Positions 33,502 to 41,710 of a DNA stretch of 64,000 nucleotides are shown here, one piece after another. This DNA comes from Methylobacterium sp. W2 (lineage in GTDB: Bacteria; Pseudomonadota; Alphaproteobacteria; Rhizobiales; Beijerinckiaceae). Within the stretch, counting starts at the first letter, position 1. Each line of letters begins with the position of its first letter. The stretch spans positions 1-64,000 of the forward strand of contig NZ_VMOA01000010.1 in the NCBI RefSeq assembly GCF_020662345.1, read 5' to 3'. Both the position numbers and the translations under genes were made by a program. A model generated the notes under the pieces. The model did no database searches. It was not told the origin of the DNA and saw nothing but the letters and a program-made list of their open reading frames with translations.

Positions 33502-34845
33502 TCAGCCAAGCATGTGAGTGAGGAGGGCACGCAGCTGCGCCGGCTTGATCGGTTTGTGCATCAATTCGGCGCCGATCATCGCCACTTCGGCCTCGATCCC
33601 GGGCGAATGGTCGGCGGTGGTCACGATGACCGGCAGGGCCGAGCGGGTCACGCCGCGCAGGTAGCTCGCGACATCGAGGCCGCGGGCGCCGTGATCGAGG
33701 TGGTAGTCCAGGATCAGGACGTCCGGCGGGGGCTGCCCGGCGGCGACGCGCTCGACCACGCCCGCAAGGTCGCGATGGGCGCTGACCTCCGCATCCCAAT
33801 TCTGCAGCAGACGCTTCAGGGCATCGGCGGTGGCCGGGTCATTCTCGACGATGAGGACGCGGGCCCCGGTCAACCGCGTCGCGATGGGCTCGGGGCCGGC
33901 CATGGTTTCAGTCCCGGAGGCGCCGATGGGCACGGACAGGCTGACCCGCGTACCATGGTCGAGCCGCGAAGTGAGGACGAGGGCATGGTCGAGGGCCGTG
34001 GCCATGCGCTGGACGATGGAAAGGCCGAGGCCGAGTCCCGGCTCGCCCTCGTCACCCCCCGCGCCGCCCCGGTAGAATTCCTCGAAGACGAGATGGCGCT
34101 CGCTCTCCGCGATGCCGCAGCCGGTATCGATCACCTCGATGCGGCACAGCCGACCGCGCCGGCGCGCGGCGATCAGCACGCCGCCCCGGTCGGTATAGCG
34201 GATCGCGTTGGAGACGAGGTTCTGCAGGATGCGCCGAAGCAGGATCGGGTCGCTGTCCACCCGGATCTCCGGGCAGCGGACCGCGAGGCGCAGGCCCTTG
34301 CGCTCGGCCATCGGCATGAAGCTGGCCGCGATCCCGTCGAGCAGATCGCCAAGAGTCACCGGCCGGATGACCGGGCGGACGATGCCGGCATCGAGCTTGG
34401 AGATGTCGAGCAGGGTCTTGATCAGGTCTTCGATGGTCTGCAGGCCCCGTTCCACCTGCCCCGACATCGCCAGAGCTTCCGGGCCGAGCGGCATGTCCGA
34501 CAGGGCGGAGGCCGAGAGGCGTGCGGCATTGAGCGGCTGCAGCAGGTCGTGCCCGGCGGCGGCGAGGAAACGGGTCTTCGAGCGGTTGGCGGTCTCGGCC
34601 TCCTCCTTGGCCGCGACCAACGCGGCGTTGGAGCGCTCCAGGCTGTGCATCAGGCCGGTCAGTTCCTCGGTGCGGGAGCGAACCCGGCCCTCGAGCATGA
34701 TCGCGGTCTGAAACAGCGAATAGGCGCCCCCCTGTTGGTCCATAGTGCGCTCCACATGCGCCATGAGTGCCGCGTTGATACGCTCCAGTTTGGCGATGCG
34801 GCGGCGGGCCTCTTCGTCGCCGACGCTGGGAGAGCCGGCCGTCAT
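33502..34845 (-). CDS. Hybrid histidine kinase with C-terminal receiver (NahK-like)
   Basis: A 447-residue soluble kinase with no membrane segment. An N-terminal coiled coil (about residues 12-90) leads into a HisKA domain with phospho-acceptor His99 (FLAAAGHDLLQPLNAAR), an ATPase domain with N-box LVSNAIRYTD and G boxes GCGIAESE and GLGLGLSIV, then a receiver domain (about 325-445) with Asp in VLILDYHLD. This matches the NahK/HnoK type of soluble hybrid kinase that is controlled by a partner sensor. The upstream FIST-domain gene overlaps it by four bases (ATGA), the same arrangement as nosP-nahK of Pseudomonas. It probably feeds c-di-GMP or quorum circuits through a phosphotransfer protein not seen here. 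Confidence 0.9.
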   Translation of the reverse strand: MTAGSPSVGDEEARRRIAKLERINAALMAHVERTMDQQGGAYSLFQTAIMLEGRVRSRTEELTGLMHSLERSNAALVAAKEEAETANRSKTRFLAAAGHDLLQPLNAARLSASALSDMPLGPEALAMSGQVERGLQTIEDLIKTLLDISKLDAGIVRPVIRPVTLGDLLDGIAASFMPMAERKGLRLAVRCPEIRVDSDPILLRRILQNLVSNAIRYTDRGGVLIAARRRGRLCRIEVIDTGCGIAESERHLVFEEFYRGGAGGDEGEPGLGLGLSIVQRMATALDHALVLTSRLDHGTRVSLSVPIGASGTETMAGPEPIATRLTGARVLIVENDPATADALKRLLQNWDAEVSAHRDLAGVVERVAAGQPPPDVLILDYHLDHGARGLDVASYLRGVTRSALPVIVTTADHSPGIEAEVAMIGAELMHKPIKPAQLRALLTHMLG

Positions 34846-35993
34846 GAATCGGGCGGCCGGCCGATGGCGATGCCGGTGAAGGTCTGGTTGAGGTGCATCG
34901 CCCGGTACTGCTCGCCATAGGTCTCGAACCCGACCACGTCATAGCGGCGATAAAGATCGCAGATGCCCTGGCGGACCTGCCGGCTCTCCGCATCGAGGCG
35001 GCGCAGGATGCAGTCGAAGCCGATGATGAGATCGATCCCCCCGAGTGCCGCTTCGACGCGACTGAGTTCGCTGCGGGTGGTCTCCACGATGTCGCGCGGC
35101 CGGGCCAGGGTAAGCACGACGCCCTCGTCGATGGCGCAGAAGAAGCTCAGGGAGCCATCGGCGTTCATCCGCCGGATCGAGCGGCAGAAATACTCGCCCC
35201 CGACCTTCACCGCGAGAGGATAGGCGGCAAAGCTCATCGGCGTCAGCGCTTCCGGGTCGAGCCCTACCGCCATGGCGTATTCGCGGGCGGCGGGCTCGGC
35301 ATTCAACTCGTGGACGATGCGCTGTTCGTCGTCGGAGGCCGTGACCACGAACTTTGTGGCCGTCGGCTCGAAATGATCGCTCTTGAAGATCTGGAACGGA
35401 TAATCCGTCTCCACCAGCACCACCACTGCCGCCCGGCGATGGATCGCGCCTTCGTGGAGCAGCACCGTCTCGCGAAAGCTCAAATCGTCGCCGGCCGACC
35501 CGCCGACCAGGGGGATGCCGTCCAGCGCCCAGGCGATGGCCGAAACCACCGTCTCCTCCGCATTGGCGAGGCCATCGATGAAGCACAGGGCGAAGCGCCG
35601 GCTCGGTGCGGAATCCGGGGATTCCGTCTCCAGGATCCGCCGCAGGGCGCGGACGGACGAGGCCGTGCGCGCCACGTCGAGATGGTCGATGGCAGCGAGG
35701 ATCGCCGAGACGACACGAAAGCCCTTTTCGGGGAACGCCACCACCACGAGACCGCGCTCCAGTCCTCCCGCCGGGCAGATGCCGCCCGACATGGTGCATC
35801 CGGTGATGGGTGTGCCGGGGAAGGCGCCCGCGAGGGCGGTGTTCAGGTCGTCGACGAGGTAATCGGGAGAGAAGAAGGCGAGCAGATGCGAGAGGCGGGA
35901 TGAACCGATGCCGGCGGCGACATCTGCCACCGCCTCGGCCGCCGTCGCGGCAACCGTCCAGGCGGTCCTGATCCCGCACAGATGCCCACGCAT
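34842..35993 (-). CDS. FIST-domain sensor protein (NosP-like)
   Basis: A 383-residue cytoplasmic protein with FIST-N (about residues 30-215: LLAFFSPDYLVDDLNTALAGAFPGTPITGCTMSGGI and LVGGSAGDDLSFRETVLLHEG) and FIST-C (about 220-355: TPMSFAAYPLAVKVGGEYFCRSIRRMN, DLIIGFDCILRRL). FIST proteins of the NosP type bind heme and sense nitric oxide, controlling a co-encoded histidine kinase. The start at 35993 has AAGGGGG nine bases upstream; a GTG at 36011 would add six residues. Coupled translation (ATGA) with the kinase gene makes the pair almost certain. Heme or nitric oxide binding here is inferred. Confidence 0.88.
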   Translation of the reverse strand: MRGHLCGIRTAWTVAATAAEAVADVAAGIGSSRLSHLLAFFSPDYLVDDLNTALAGAFPGTPITGCTMSGGICPAGGLERGLVVVAFPEKGFRVVSAILAAIDHLDVARTASSVRALRRILETESPDSAPSRRFALCFIDGLANAEETVVSAIAWALDGIPLVGGSAGDDLSFRETVLLHEGAIHRRAAVVVLVETDYPFQIFKSDHFEPTATKFVVTASDDEQRIVHELNAEPAAREYAMAVGLDPEALTPMSFAAYPLAVKVGGEYFCRSIRRMNADGSLSFFCAIDEGVVLTLARPRDIVETTRSELSRVEAALGGIDLIIGFDCILRRLDAESRQVRQGICDLYRRYDVVGFETYGEQYRAMHLNQTFTGIAIGRPPDS

Positions 35994-36128
35994 CCGCGTG
36001 TCCCCCTTCACCGCTCCACACCCCCCGGCATCATGCGTCGGCTTTACGCCTTGACGTCATGTCGGAGAAGTATGTCGGTGCGTCAGGCCGGGCGCAATGG
36101 CGGCGCTTGCGAGCGCCGCCTTATGGGC

Positions 36129-36431
36129 TCAATTCACCGTCTTGAGGTCTTGCACCGAGACGTCGCCCTGGCGGGACGAGAAGGTCGGCGCCGAGCCGTT
36201 GCTCTGAGAGACGCCGCTGATCTGATGATCGCCGGTATCGTAGGTCGTGCGCTTGCCGTCGGTGTCGATGACGAGACGGCGCGCATCGGGGAAGAACGCG
36301 TAGCGCATCCCGTTCTGGCCACCGCTGGTGGAGGGCTGGCCCAGCTCCTGCGGCCACCAGGCCTCGCCGCCGGACATGGGTTTCATCGGTTCCATGGGCT
36401 TCATGGGTGCCATGGGCTTCATCGGTTCCAT
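36129..36431 (-). CDS. Small protein with Met-Pro repeat N-terminus
   Basis: A 100-residue protein whose first 19 residues are a Met/Pro/Lys/Glu repeat of the form P-M-K-P-M-[EA], five repeats long, then SGGEAWWPQELGQP and a beta-type C-terminal half (MRYAFFPDARRLVIDTDGKRTTYDTGDHQISGVSQ). There is no signal peptide. GGAG lies ten bases before the ATG. Met-Pro rich repeats occur in copper-binding proteins, but the family is unknown to me. The DNA repeat in the coding sequence could also expand by slippage. It lies between the NosP gene and htpG. Confidence 0.75.
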   Translation of the reverse strand: MEPMKPMAPMKPMEPMKPMSGGEAWWPQELGQPSTSGGQNGMRYAFFPDARRLVIDTDGKRTTYDTGDHQISGVSQSNGSAPTFSSRQGDVSVQDLKTVN

Positions 36432-36611
36432 CGTCGTCGTCTCCGAGCGTGGTGAGTCAGACACGGCTACGCCCGAGAGCGGACAAGGTTGCACGGACCA
36501 GGCGTCAGCCCCTGTCGGCTGCGCGCCGGGAGGCGACGTCTACTTGCCGACATTGAATTTCCCCGCCGCAGGGGTCATATCGCGCACCGTTCGATCCCCG
36601 GAGGCAAACCC

Positions 36612-38447
36612 TTGAGCGATACCCTGGAACGGCACGAATTCGGTGCCGAGGTCGGCCGGCTGCTGGACCTCGTGGTCCACGCCCTCTACTCCGATCGCGA
36701 AATCTTCCTGCGCGAGCTGGTGGCCAACGCCGCCGATGCCCTGGACCGGCGCCGCTTCGAGGCGTTGACGCAGTCGGTCTCGGCCCCTCCGGCCGACGCG
36801 AAGGTGACGATCACCCCCGATAAGGCCGTGCGCACGCTGACGATCTCCGATCCCGGCATCGGCATGACAAAATCCGAACTGGCGCAGAACCTCGGCACCA
36901 TCGCCCGCTCGGGCACCCGCGCCTTCAGCCAGTCGCTCGGAGACGCGAAGGCCGAGGACAAGCCCAGCCTGATCGGCCAGTTCGGCGTGGGCTTCTACTC
37001 CGCCTTCATGGTGGCCGACCGCGTCACCGTCACTTCGCGGCGCGCCGGTTCCGACGAAGCCTGGACCTGGGCCTCGGACGGCCACGGCAGCTACACCCTG
37101 GAACAGGTGACACGCGACGAGCCCGGCACCGACATCGTCCTCCATCTCAAGGAGGATGCCGACGAGTATCTGGAGAGCTACCGCCTCGATCACGTCGTGC
37201 GCAAATGGGCCGATCACATCACCGTGCCGGTGGCCATCGTCTCAGAGGGCAAGACCGAGACCGCGAACCAGGGCACGGCCCTGTGGCGCAAGTCGAAATC
37301 CGAGGTCACCCCGGAGCAGTACACCGAGTTCTACCGCCATGTCGGCATGAACTTCGACGAGCCTTGGGCGACCCTGCATTGGCGGGCGGAGGGCGCGCTC
37401 GAATTCTCGGCGCTGCTGTTCATCCCCGGCATGAAGCCGTTCCAGGCGGTGGAAGGCGAACGCGCGAGCAAGGTCCGGCTCCATGTCCGGCGCATGTTCA
37501 TCACCGACGAGGCCGAGTTGCTGCCGACCTGGCTGCGCTTCGTCCAGGGCGTCGTCGACACGGAGGACCTGCCCCTCAACGTCTCCCGCGAGATGCTGCA
37601 GGCGACGCCGGTCCTCACCAAGATCCGCCGCGCGGTCACCGGCCGCGTCCTCTCCGAACTCGGCACCCGCGCCAAGGATACGGAGGGCTATCAGTCCTTC
37701 TGGGAGAATTTCGGGCCCATCCTCAAGGAGGGCATCTACGAGGATTACGAACGCCGCGGCGAGATCGCCCCGCTCCTGCGCTTCCGCTCCTCGGCGGTGG
37801 AGGGCTGGACCTCGCTGCCTGATTACGTCTCACGCATGAAGGACGGCCAGGAGGCGATCTATTACCTCGTAGCCGACGATGCCGACGCGCTCGCGGCCTC
37901 GCCCCAACTCGAAGGGTTTCGCGCGCGCGGCATCGAAGTGCTGCTGCTCTCCGACCATGTGGACGCGTTCTGGCCCGAGCAACTCGGCCGCTTCGACGAG
38001 AAGCCGCTGCGTTCGGTGACACAGGGCGGCCTCGACCTCTCGAAGATCGCTGCCGCGGAGGATGAGGCCGCCGAGGCGCCGGCCCCGGTCGATGCCCTCA
38101 TCGCCGCCCTCAAGGCGGCGCTGGCCAAGGATGTGGCCGATGTCCGCGCCACCGACCGGCTGGTGGAGAGCGCCGTGGTGCTCTCGGCTTCGGGCAGCGG
38201 GCCCGACCTGCAGATGCAGCGCCTCCTGCGCCGGGCCGGGCGCGGATCGGGCGGATTGCCGATCCTCGAGATCAACCCGCGCCATCCGCTGATCGCCTCC
38301 CTCGGAGCGAGGGCCGAGGCCGGGGAGGACGTGACAGAGGCCGCCGGCACCCTCGTCGACCTCGCCCGCATCCAGGACGGCGACACTCCCCGCGATCCGG
38401 TCGGCTTCGCCCGCAAGGTCGCCGCGGCCCTGGCCTCGGGCGCCTGA
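36612..38447 (+). CDS. htpG: Chaperone HtpG (Hsp90)
   Basis: HtpG (611 residues) is the bacterial Hsp90 ATP-dependent chaperone. The GHKL ATPase motifs are complete: [41 protein letters not shown] and GTDIVLHL. The middle domain has [39 protein letters not shown], and a C-terminal dimerisation domain follows with a poorly conserved Ala/Glu linker. The start is TTG at 36612, chosen because GGAGG lies seven bases upstream and the protein begins at the usual [10 protein letters not shown]. Length is close to the family norm. Confidence 0.97.
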   Translation: MSDTLERHEFGAEVGRLLDLVVHALYSDREIFLRELVANAADALDRRRFEALTQSVSAPPADAKVTITPDKAVRTLTISDPGIGMTKSELAQNLGTIARSGTRAFSQSLGDAKAEDKPSLIGQFGVGFYSAFMVADRVTVTSRRAGSDEAWTWASDGHGSYTLEQVTRDEPGTDIVLHLKEDADEYLESYRLDHVVRKWADHITVPVAIVSEGKTETANQGTALWRKSKSEVTPEQYTEFYRHVGMNFDEPWATLHWRAEGALEFSALLFIPGMKPFQAVEGERASKVRLHVRRMFITDEAELLPTWLRFVQGVVDTEDLPLNVSREMLQATPVLTKIRRAVTGRVLSELGTRAKDTEGYQSFWENFGPILKEGIYEDYERRGEIAPLLRFRSSAVEGWTSLPDYVSRMKDGQEAIYYLVADDADALAASPQLEGFRARGIEVLLLSDHVDAFWPEQLGRFDEKPLRSVTQGGLDLSKIAAAEDEAAEAPAPVDALIAALKAALAKDVADVRATDRLVESAVVLSASGSGPDLQMQRLLRRAGRGSGGLPILEINPRHPLIASLGARAEAGEDVTEAAGTLVDLARIQDGDTPRDPVGFARKVAAALASGA

Positions 38448-38463
38448 GCCCGCAACGTTCGAC

Positions 38464-38488
38464 GGGAGCGCATTCTTTGTGCGCTCCC
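38464..38488 (+). terminator. Hairpin downstream of htpG
   Basis: GGGAGCGCA (38464-38472) and TGCGCTCCC (38480-38488) form a perfect 9-bp stem with a 7-base loop 17 bases after the htpG stop. No strong U-tract follows, so termination is likely but not certain. Confidence 0.55.
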
Positions 38489-38547
38489 GACTTGTGATTC
38501 TGATCGAACTCGTGTTAACGAGCCTCCGTCTCATCGAGGCGCCCCGC

Positions 38548-38637
38548 GGAGAGGTGGCAGAGCGGTTGATTGTACCGCACTCGAAATGCGGCATGGGTGC
38601 AAGCCCATCGGGGGTTCGAATCCCCCCCTCTCCGCCA
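38548..38637 (+). tRNA. tRNA-Ser (anticodon CGA)
   Basis: The acceptor GGAGAGG pairs with CCTCTCC, followed by G and an encoded CCA. The anticodon stem CCGCA/TGCGG encloses CTCGAAA, giving CGA for the codon UCG. A long variable arm is present as for class II serine tRNAs. The sequence just downstream is a scar of mobile-element and gene fragments, so the 3' end may have served as an integration site. Confidence 0.97.
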
Positions 38638-38890
38638 CTAAGCCCCGTCATTGACACCATAAATGCGCCATTCCAGCGTCGAATGGGGGTCTAAAAACAC
38701 CATCACAGGGCTCTCGAGGTCCGTGTGCGTTGTTTTTCAATGGCTTAGGTTTTTGCGTCTGGGCGCAGTGGATAATCGAGGTCGCTTGGAAAAATCCGAC
38801 CCTCCACGATAGTGTCGCATGACCTTGACCTGCCATCGTCACACAACCGACGATGCACTAACTTCGAACCCGCGCCACCGAATGGGGGTA
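38638..38890. other. Scar region after tRNA-Ser, no intact gene
   Basis: About 250 bases with no credible gene but several sequence remnants: a GTCGAATGGGGGTC segment near 38680, and at 38846-38887 a 42-base segment that recurs inverted at 56708-56749. It resembles the ends of mobile elements. It joins directly to a truncated SDR gene. Confidence 0.6.
38846..38887. repeat. Dispersed repeat, copy A
   Basis: A 42-base segment beginning ACCGACGATGCACTAACTT and ending GCCACCGAATGGGG. The reverse-strand copy is at 56708-56749. The first 22 and last 14 bases are identical; the six in between differ at most positions. Both lie next to gene or IS fragments, which suggests an insertion-sequence end or a genus-specific repeat. 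Confidence 0.8.
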
Positions 38891-39034
38891 GGCCAGTTCG
38901 GTTCGAAGGTGCCGTTCGGCCGCCAGGGCCAGCCGGCCGATCTCGCCTCGGCCTACGTGATGCTGGCGTCGGACAAGAGCAGCTATACCCCAGGTTCCCT
39001 GGTCACCGTGGCGGGCAGGATGCCCGTCCTCTAA
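38891..39034 (+). pseudogene. 3' fragment of a short-chain dehydrogenase gene
   Basis: The frame ending at TAA 39032-39034 encodes a C-terminal SDR segment: FGSKVPFGRQGQPADLAS, then AYVMLASDKSSYTPGSLVTVAG and a final MPVL. It matches the usual SDR ending (GQPAELAPAYV-LASDE-SY-SGATxAVTGGxPIL). Everything upstream, including the Rossmann fold and active site, is missing, and the fragment abuts the dispersed repeat. It is therefore a truncated remnant, not a functional gene. Confidence 0.8.
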
Positions 39035-39085
39035 TCGGCGACATTTCCCAGGGGGCGGTCATTTCGACTGTCCCCCATTTGTAGC

Positions 39086-39607
39086 CTACTGGTCGGGTCC
39101 GAAGGTGGGCGGCCCGAGGTGGCGGAGGAAATCCGGCTTGCCGAGGGTCACGCCGGATGCGCGAAGGATCGCGTAGGCGGTCGTGACGTGGAAGAAGAAG
39201 TTCGGCAACGCGAAGCCTGTCAGGTAGGCTTGTCCCGTAAAGCGATAGCCCGTGCCGTTGGGAAAGTTGAGCACCACCTCGCGCTCGGCGCTCGATGCCA
39301 GCGCGGTCAGATCGACGCTTTCGACGAAACTGATCGTCAGTGCGCAACGCTCCTTGAGTTGGGTGAAGCTGGCCTCGGTGTCCGGCATCGAAGGCGCTTC
39401 GATGCCGGCGAGACGAGCCACCGCGTTCTTCGCACTGTCGGATGCCATCTGGTATTGGGCCGGCAAGGCCCGCATGTCGGGTGCGAGACGTCCGGCGAGA
39501 AGCTCGGCCTCCGGCTTTTCGGACGCCGCCTTGTCGAGCCAGGCGCTCATGTTGCGCAGTCCGTTGACGAAGATCGGAACGCTGACGTCGTGCATGCTGG
39601 TGCTCAT
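39086..39607 (-). CDS. DUF1993-family protein
   Basis: A 173-residue protein of the DUF1993 family. The features are the N-terminal MHDVSVPIFVNGLRNMSAWLDKA, the middle LAPDMRALPAQYQMASDSAKNAVARLAG and the C-terminal YLTGFALPNFFFHVTTAYAILRASGVTLGK, with a His in the position typical of the DinB-like four-helix fold. Function is unknown; the fold suggests possible metal-dependent chemistry. It lies 27 bases from the end of a LysR gene on the same strand and could be read through from it. Confidence 0.9.
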   Translation of the reverse strand: MSTSMHDVSVPIFVNGLRNMSAWLDKAASEKPEAELLAGRLAPDMRALPAQYQMASDSAKNAVARLAGIEAPSMPDTEASFTQLKERCALTISFVESVDLTALASSAEREVVLNFPNGTGYRFTGQAYLTGFALPNFFFHVTTAYAILRASGVTLGKPDFLRHLGPPTFGPDQ

Positions 39608-39634
39608 GGCAGCCAGCTAGGCCGCTTATCCCAA

Positions 39635-40690
39635 TCAGGGCAATGGGTTTACCGGGCCTTCGACGCCAAACTGATCGACCGGAGGCGGTGGACCTTCGCC
39701 CCCGTGCGGTTCGGCACCGGCCCCTGAGGTCCCTGAGGAGATCCCCGCAGCCCGATTGGCCACGGTCACGTCCCAAGGCGCCGGCGTCTGGAAGATCTCT
39801 CCGAGGAAGGTCAGGAACGCCTTCACGTTCGGGTTTCCCCGGCGGCTCTCCGGCCACAAGGCGGTGATCGCGTGCCGGTCGACGGCGTAGTCATGCAGAA
39901 CCGGGATGAGGTCGCCTCGCTCGACATGGGTCGCCGCCAGGTAGGTGGGCGAGATGCCGATCCCGCCGCCGGTGACCAGGATGGCCGCGACGGCGTCGCT
40001 GACGTCGGTGACAATCCCGGCGTTCGGCACGATGTCCACGACACGGTCCCCGATCCGGAAGGGCCAGCGCAGCACCTGACCCGAGCTCTGGAACCTAAAG
40101 TTCACGCAAGCGTGGCCGACGAGCTCGTCCGGATGCCGCGGGATGCCATGCCGCGCCAGATAGGTCGGCGCGGCGAAGGCGCAGACGCGATGCGGCGCCA
40201 GGTGGCGTGAGATCAGGCGGCTGTCGCCGAGGTCGCCGACGCGGATGGCCACGTCGATGCCCTCCTCGATCAGATCGGCGAACCCGTCTCCGAGACGCAG
40301 ATCCACCATCAGCCTCGGATAGCGTTCGCGGAATCGCGACAGGGCCGGCGCCAGGATGTGGAGTCCGATCGGCAGCGGTGCAGTGACCTTCAGGGTACCG
40401 GCCGGTTCCGAGCGAGCCGCCGCGGCCATCTGCTCGATCTCCTCGGCGGCCCGAAGCAATCCGAGGGCTCGCTCGTGGAGGTCTCGACCTTCCGGAGTCA
40501 GCGTCAGGGAGCGCGTGGTACGGTGGAAAAGGCGCAACCCGAGCCGTTGCTCCAGGCGCTGGATGCTCTTGCTCACCGCCGATGGCGAGATCCCGAGCGC
40601 ACGAGCGGCCGCAGTATAGCTCCCGAGTGAACCCGCCCGGGCGAAAGCAATGATGCCCGTGAGCCTGTCGATGCCGATCTGTTCCGTCAT
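39635..40690 (-). CDS. LysR-family transcriptional regulator
   Basis: A 351-residue LysR protein with the helix-turn-helix at 8-62 ([33 protein letters not shown]) and an effector-binding domain from about 90 to 300. The C-terminus is extended by about 45 residues rich in Gly and Pro ([20 protein letters not shown]), unusual for the family. It is divergent from an SDR gene 101 bases away, its probable target. This CrgA/DsdC branch regulates aromatic or quinone-related genes, but the inducer is unknown. Confidence 0.92.
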   Translation of the reverse strand: MTEQIGIDRLTGIIAFARAGSLGSYTAAARALGISPSAVSKSIQRLEQRLGLRLFHRTTRSLTLTPEGRDLHERALGLLRAAEEIEQMAAAARSEPAGTLKVTAPLPIGLHILAPALSRFRERYPRLMVDLRLGDGFADLIEEGIDVAIRVGDLGDSRLISRHLAPHRVCAFAAPTYLARHGIPRHPDELVGHACVNFRFQSSGQVLRWPFRIGDRVVDIVPNAGIVTDVSDAVAAILVTGGGIGISPTYLAATHVERGDLIPVLHDYAVDRHAITALWPESRRGNPNVKAFLTFLGEIFQTPAPWDVTVANRAAGISSGTSGAGAEPHGGEGPPPPVDQFGVEGPVNPLP

Positions 40691-40791
40691 GGCACGAGTG
40701 AAACGCCAAAGGGGCGAATTATCAAGCCAAGGACGCAGGTCTACCTTCGGGTCATCGGCGCCGCATCGGTGCCGGTTGAGGGACTCCGATC

Positions 40792-41541
40792 ATGAGCCAG
40801 CCCGCCCATACCATGCCCACACCTTCCACTCTGCGGGACCGTACCGTCGTCATCTTCGGCGGCACCTCCGGCATCGGCCTCGCCGCCGCGATCCAGGCCA
40901 AGGCCGCCGGAGCGAAGGTCATCGTCGTCGGGTTCAACCCGGAGGGCGCCGAGCGGGTCGCCACCGAGAACGGCCTCGATGGCTGGCGCGCAGCCGACGT
41001 GACCAGGGACGAGACCATTGCACAAGCGCTTGCCGACATCCCGCATGTCGACCATCTCGTCCTGCTTGCCGGCAGCTTCGTCGCCGGCAAGGTCCTGAAG
41101 GCCGAAGTCGAGTACCTGAAGCGCGCTTTCGACGAACGGATCTGGGCGGCAATTCATACTCTTCGCGCCCTCGGCGACCGGCTTTCCAGGAACGGGTCGG
41201 TCACGTTCATCTCCGGCGCGCTGGCGGATCGTCCGAGCGCCCAGGGCACCGCCGTGCTGGCATCGGCGTCGGCTGCGATGGAAGCGCTTGCCCGGGGCCT
41301 CGTGCTGGAGATGGCGCCGGTGCGCTTCAACACCCTCTCGCCCGGCACGACCGACACGCCGCTCCTAGCCCGCACGCTCGGCGCGAACCGCGACGCCTAC
41401 GTCGCTGCCCTTTCCGAGAAGCTTCCGCAGCGGCGCCTCGGTACGGCCAATGAGGCCGGCGCGGCTGTCGTCTTCCTCATGGCCAACGGTTTCATGAACG
41501 GAGAGACCTTGCACATCGACGGCGGCTCACGCTTGGTCTGA
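40792..41541 (+). CDS. Short-chain dehydrogenase-like protein with altered catalytic site
   Basis: A 249-residue SDR-fold protein with intact NAD(P) binding (VVIFGGTSGIGLAAA, residues about 19-33), a LAGSF segment in place of NNAG, and the usual C-terminal FLMANGFMNGETLHIDGGSRLV. The YxxxK catalytic pair is absent: by alignment of the region LASASAAMEALARGL, the Tyr position is Leu and the Lys position is Ser. The Ser of the active site remains in FISGALADRPS. It belongs to a known divergent SDR subgroup and may bind nucleotide without ordinary dehydrogenase activity. It is divergent from the LysR gene, its likely regulator. Confidence 0.88.
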   Translation: MSQPAHTMPTPSTLRDRTVVIFGGTSGIGLAAAIQAKAAGAKVIVVGFNPEGAERVATENGLDGWRAADVTRDETIAQALADIPHVDHLVLLAGSFVAGKVLKAEVEYLKRAFDERIWAAIHTLRALGDRLSRNGSVTFISGALADRPSAQGTAVLASASAAMEALARGLVLEMAPVRFNTLSPGTTDTPLLARTLGANRDAYVAALSEKLPQRRLGTANEAGAAVVFLMANGFMNGETLHIDGGSRLV

Positions 41542-41710
41542 TCCTTGAGCGGAAGATAGCGCGACGTTCGCAAGCGGATGTTCCGTCTCTGACCCAATGT
41601 CCCAGTAAATCTCGGATCCAACCTCTTCCGAAAGCAGTCGTTGGGTGGCGCTTTCGAGGTGCAGCGGGTCCACGCCGGATCAGGCAGACCAGCCCGTCGG
41701 TGCGGAACCA

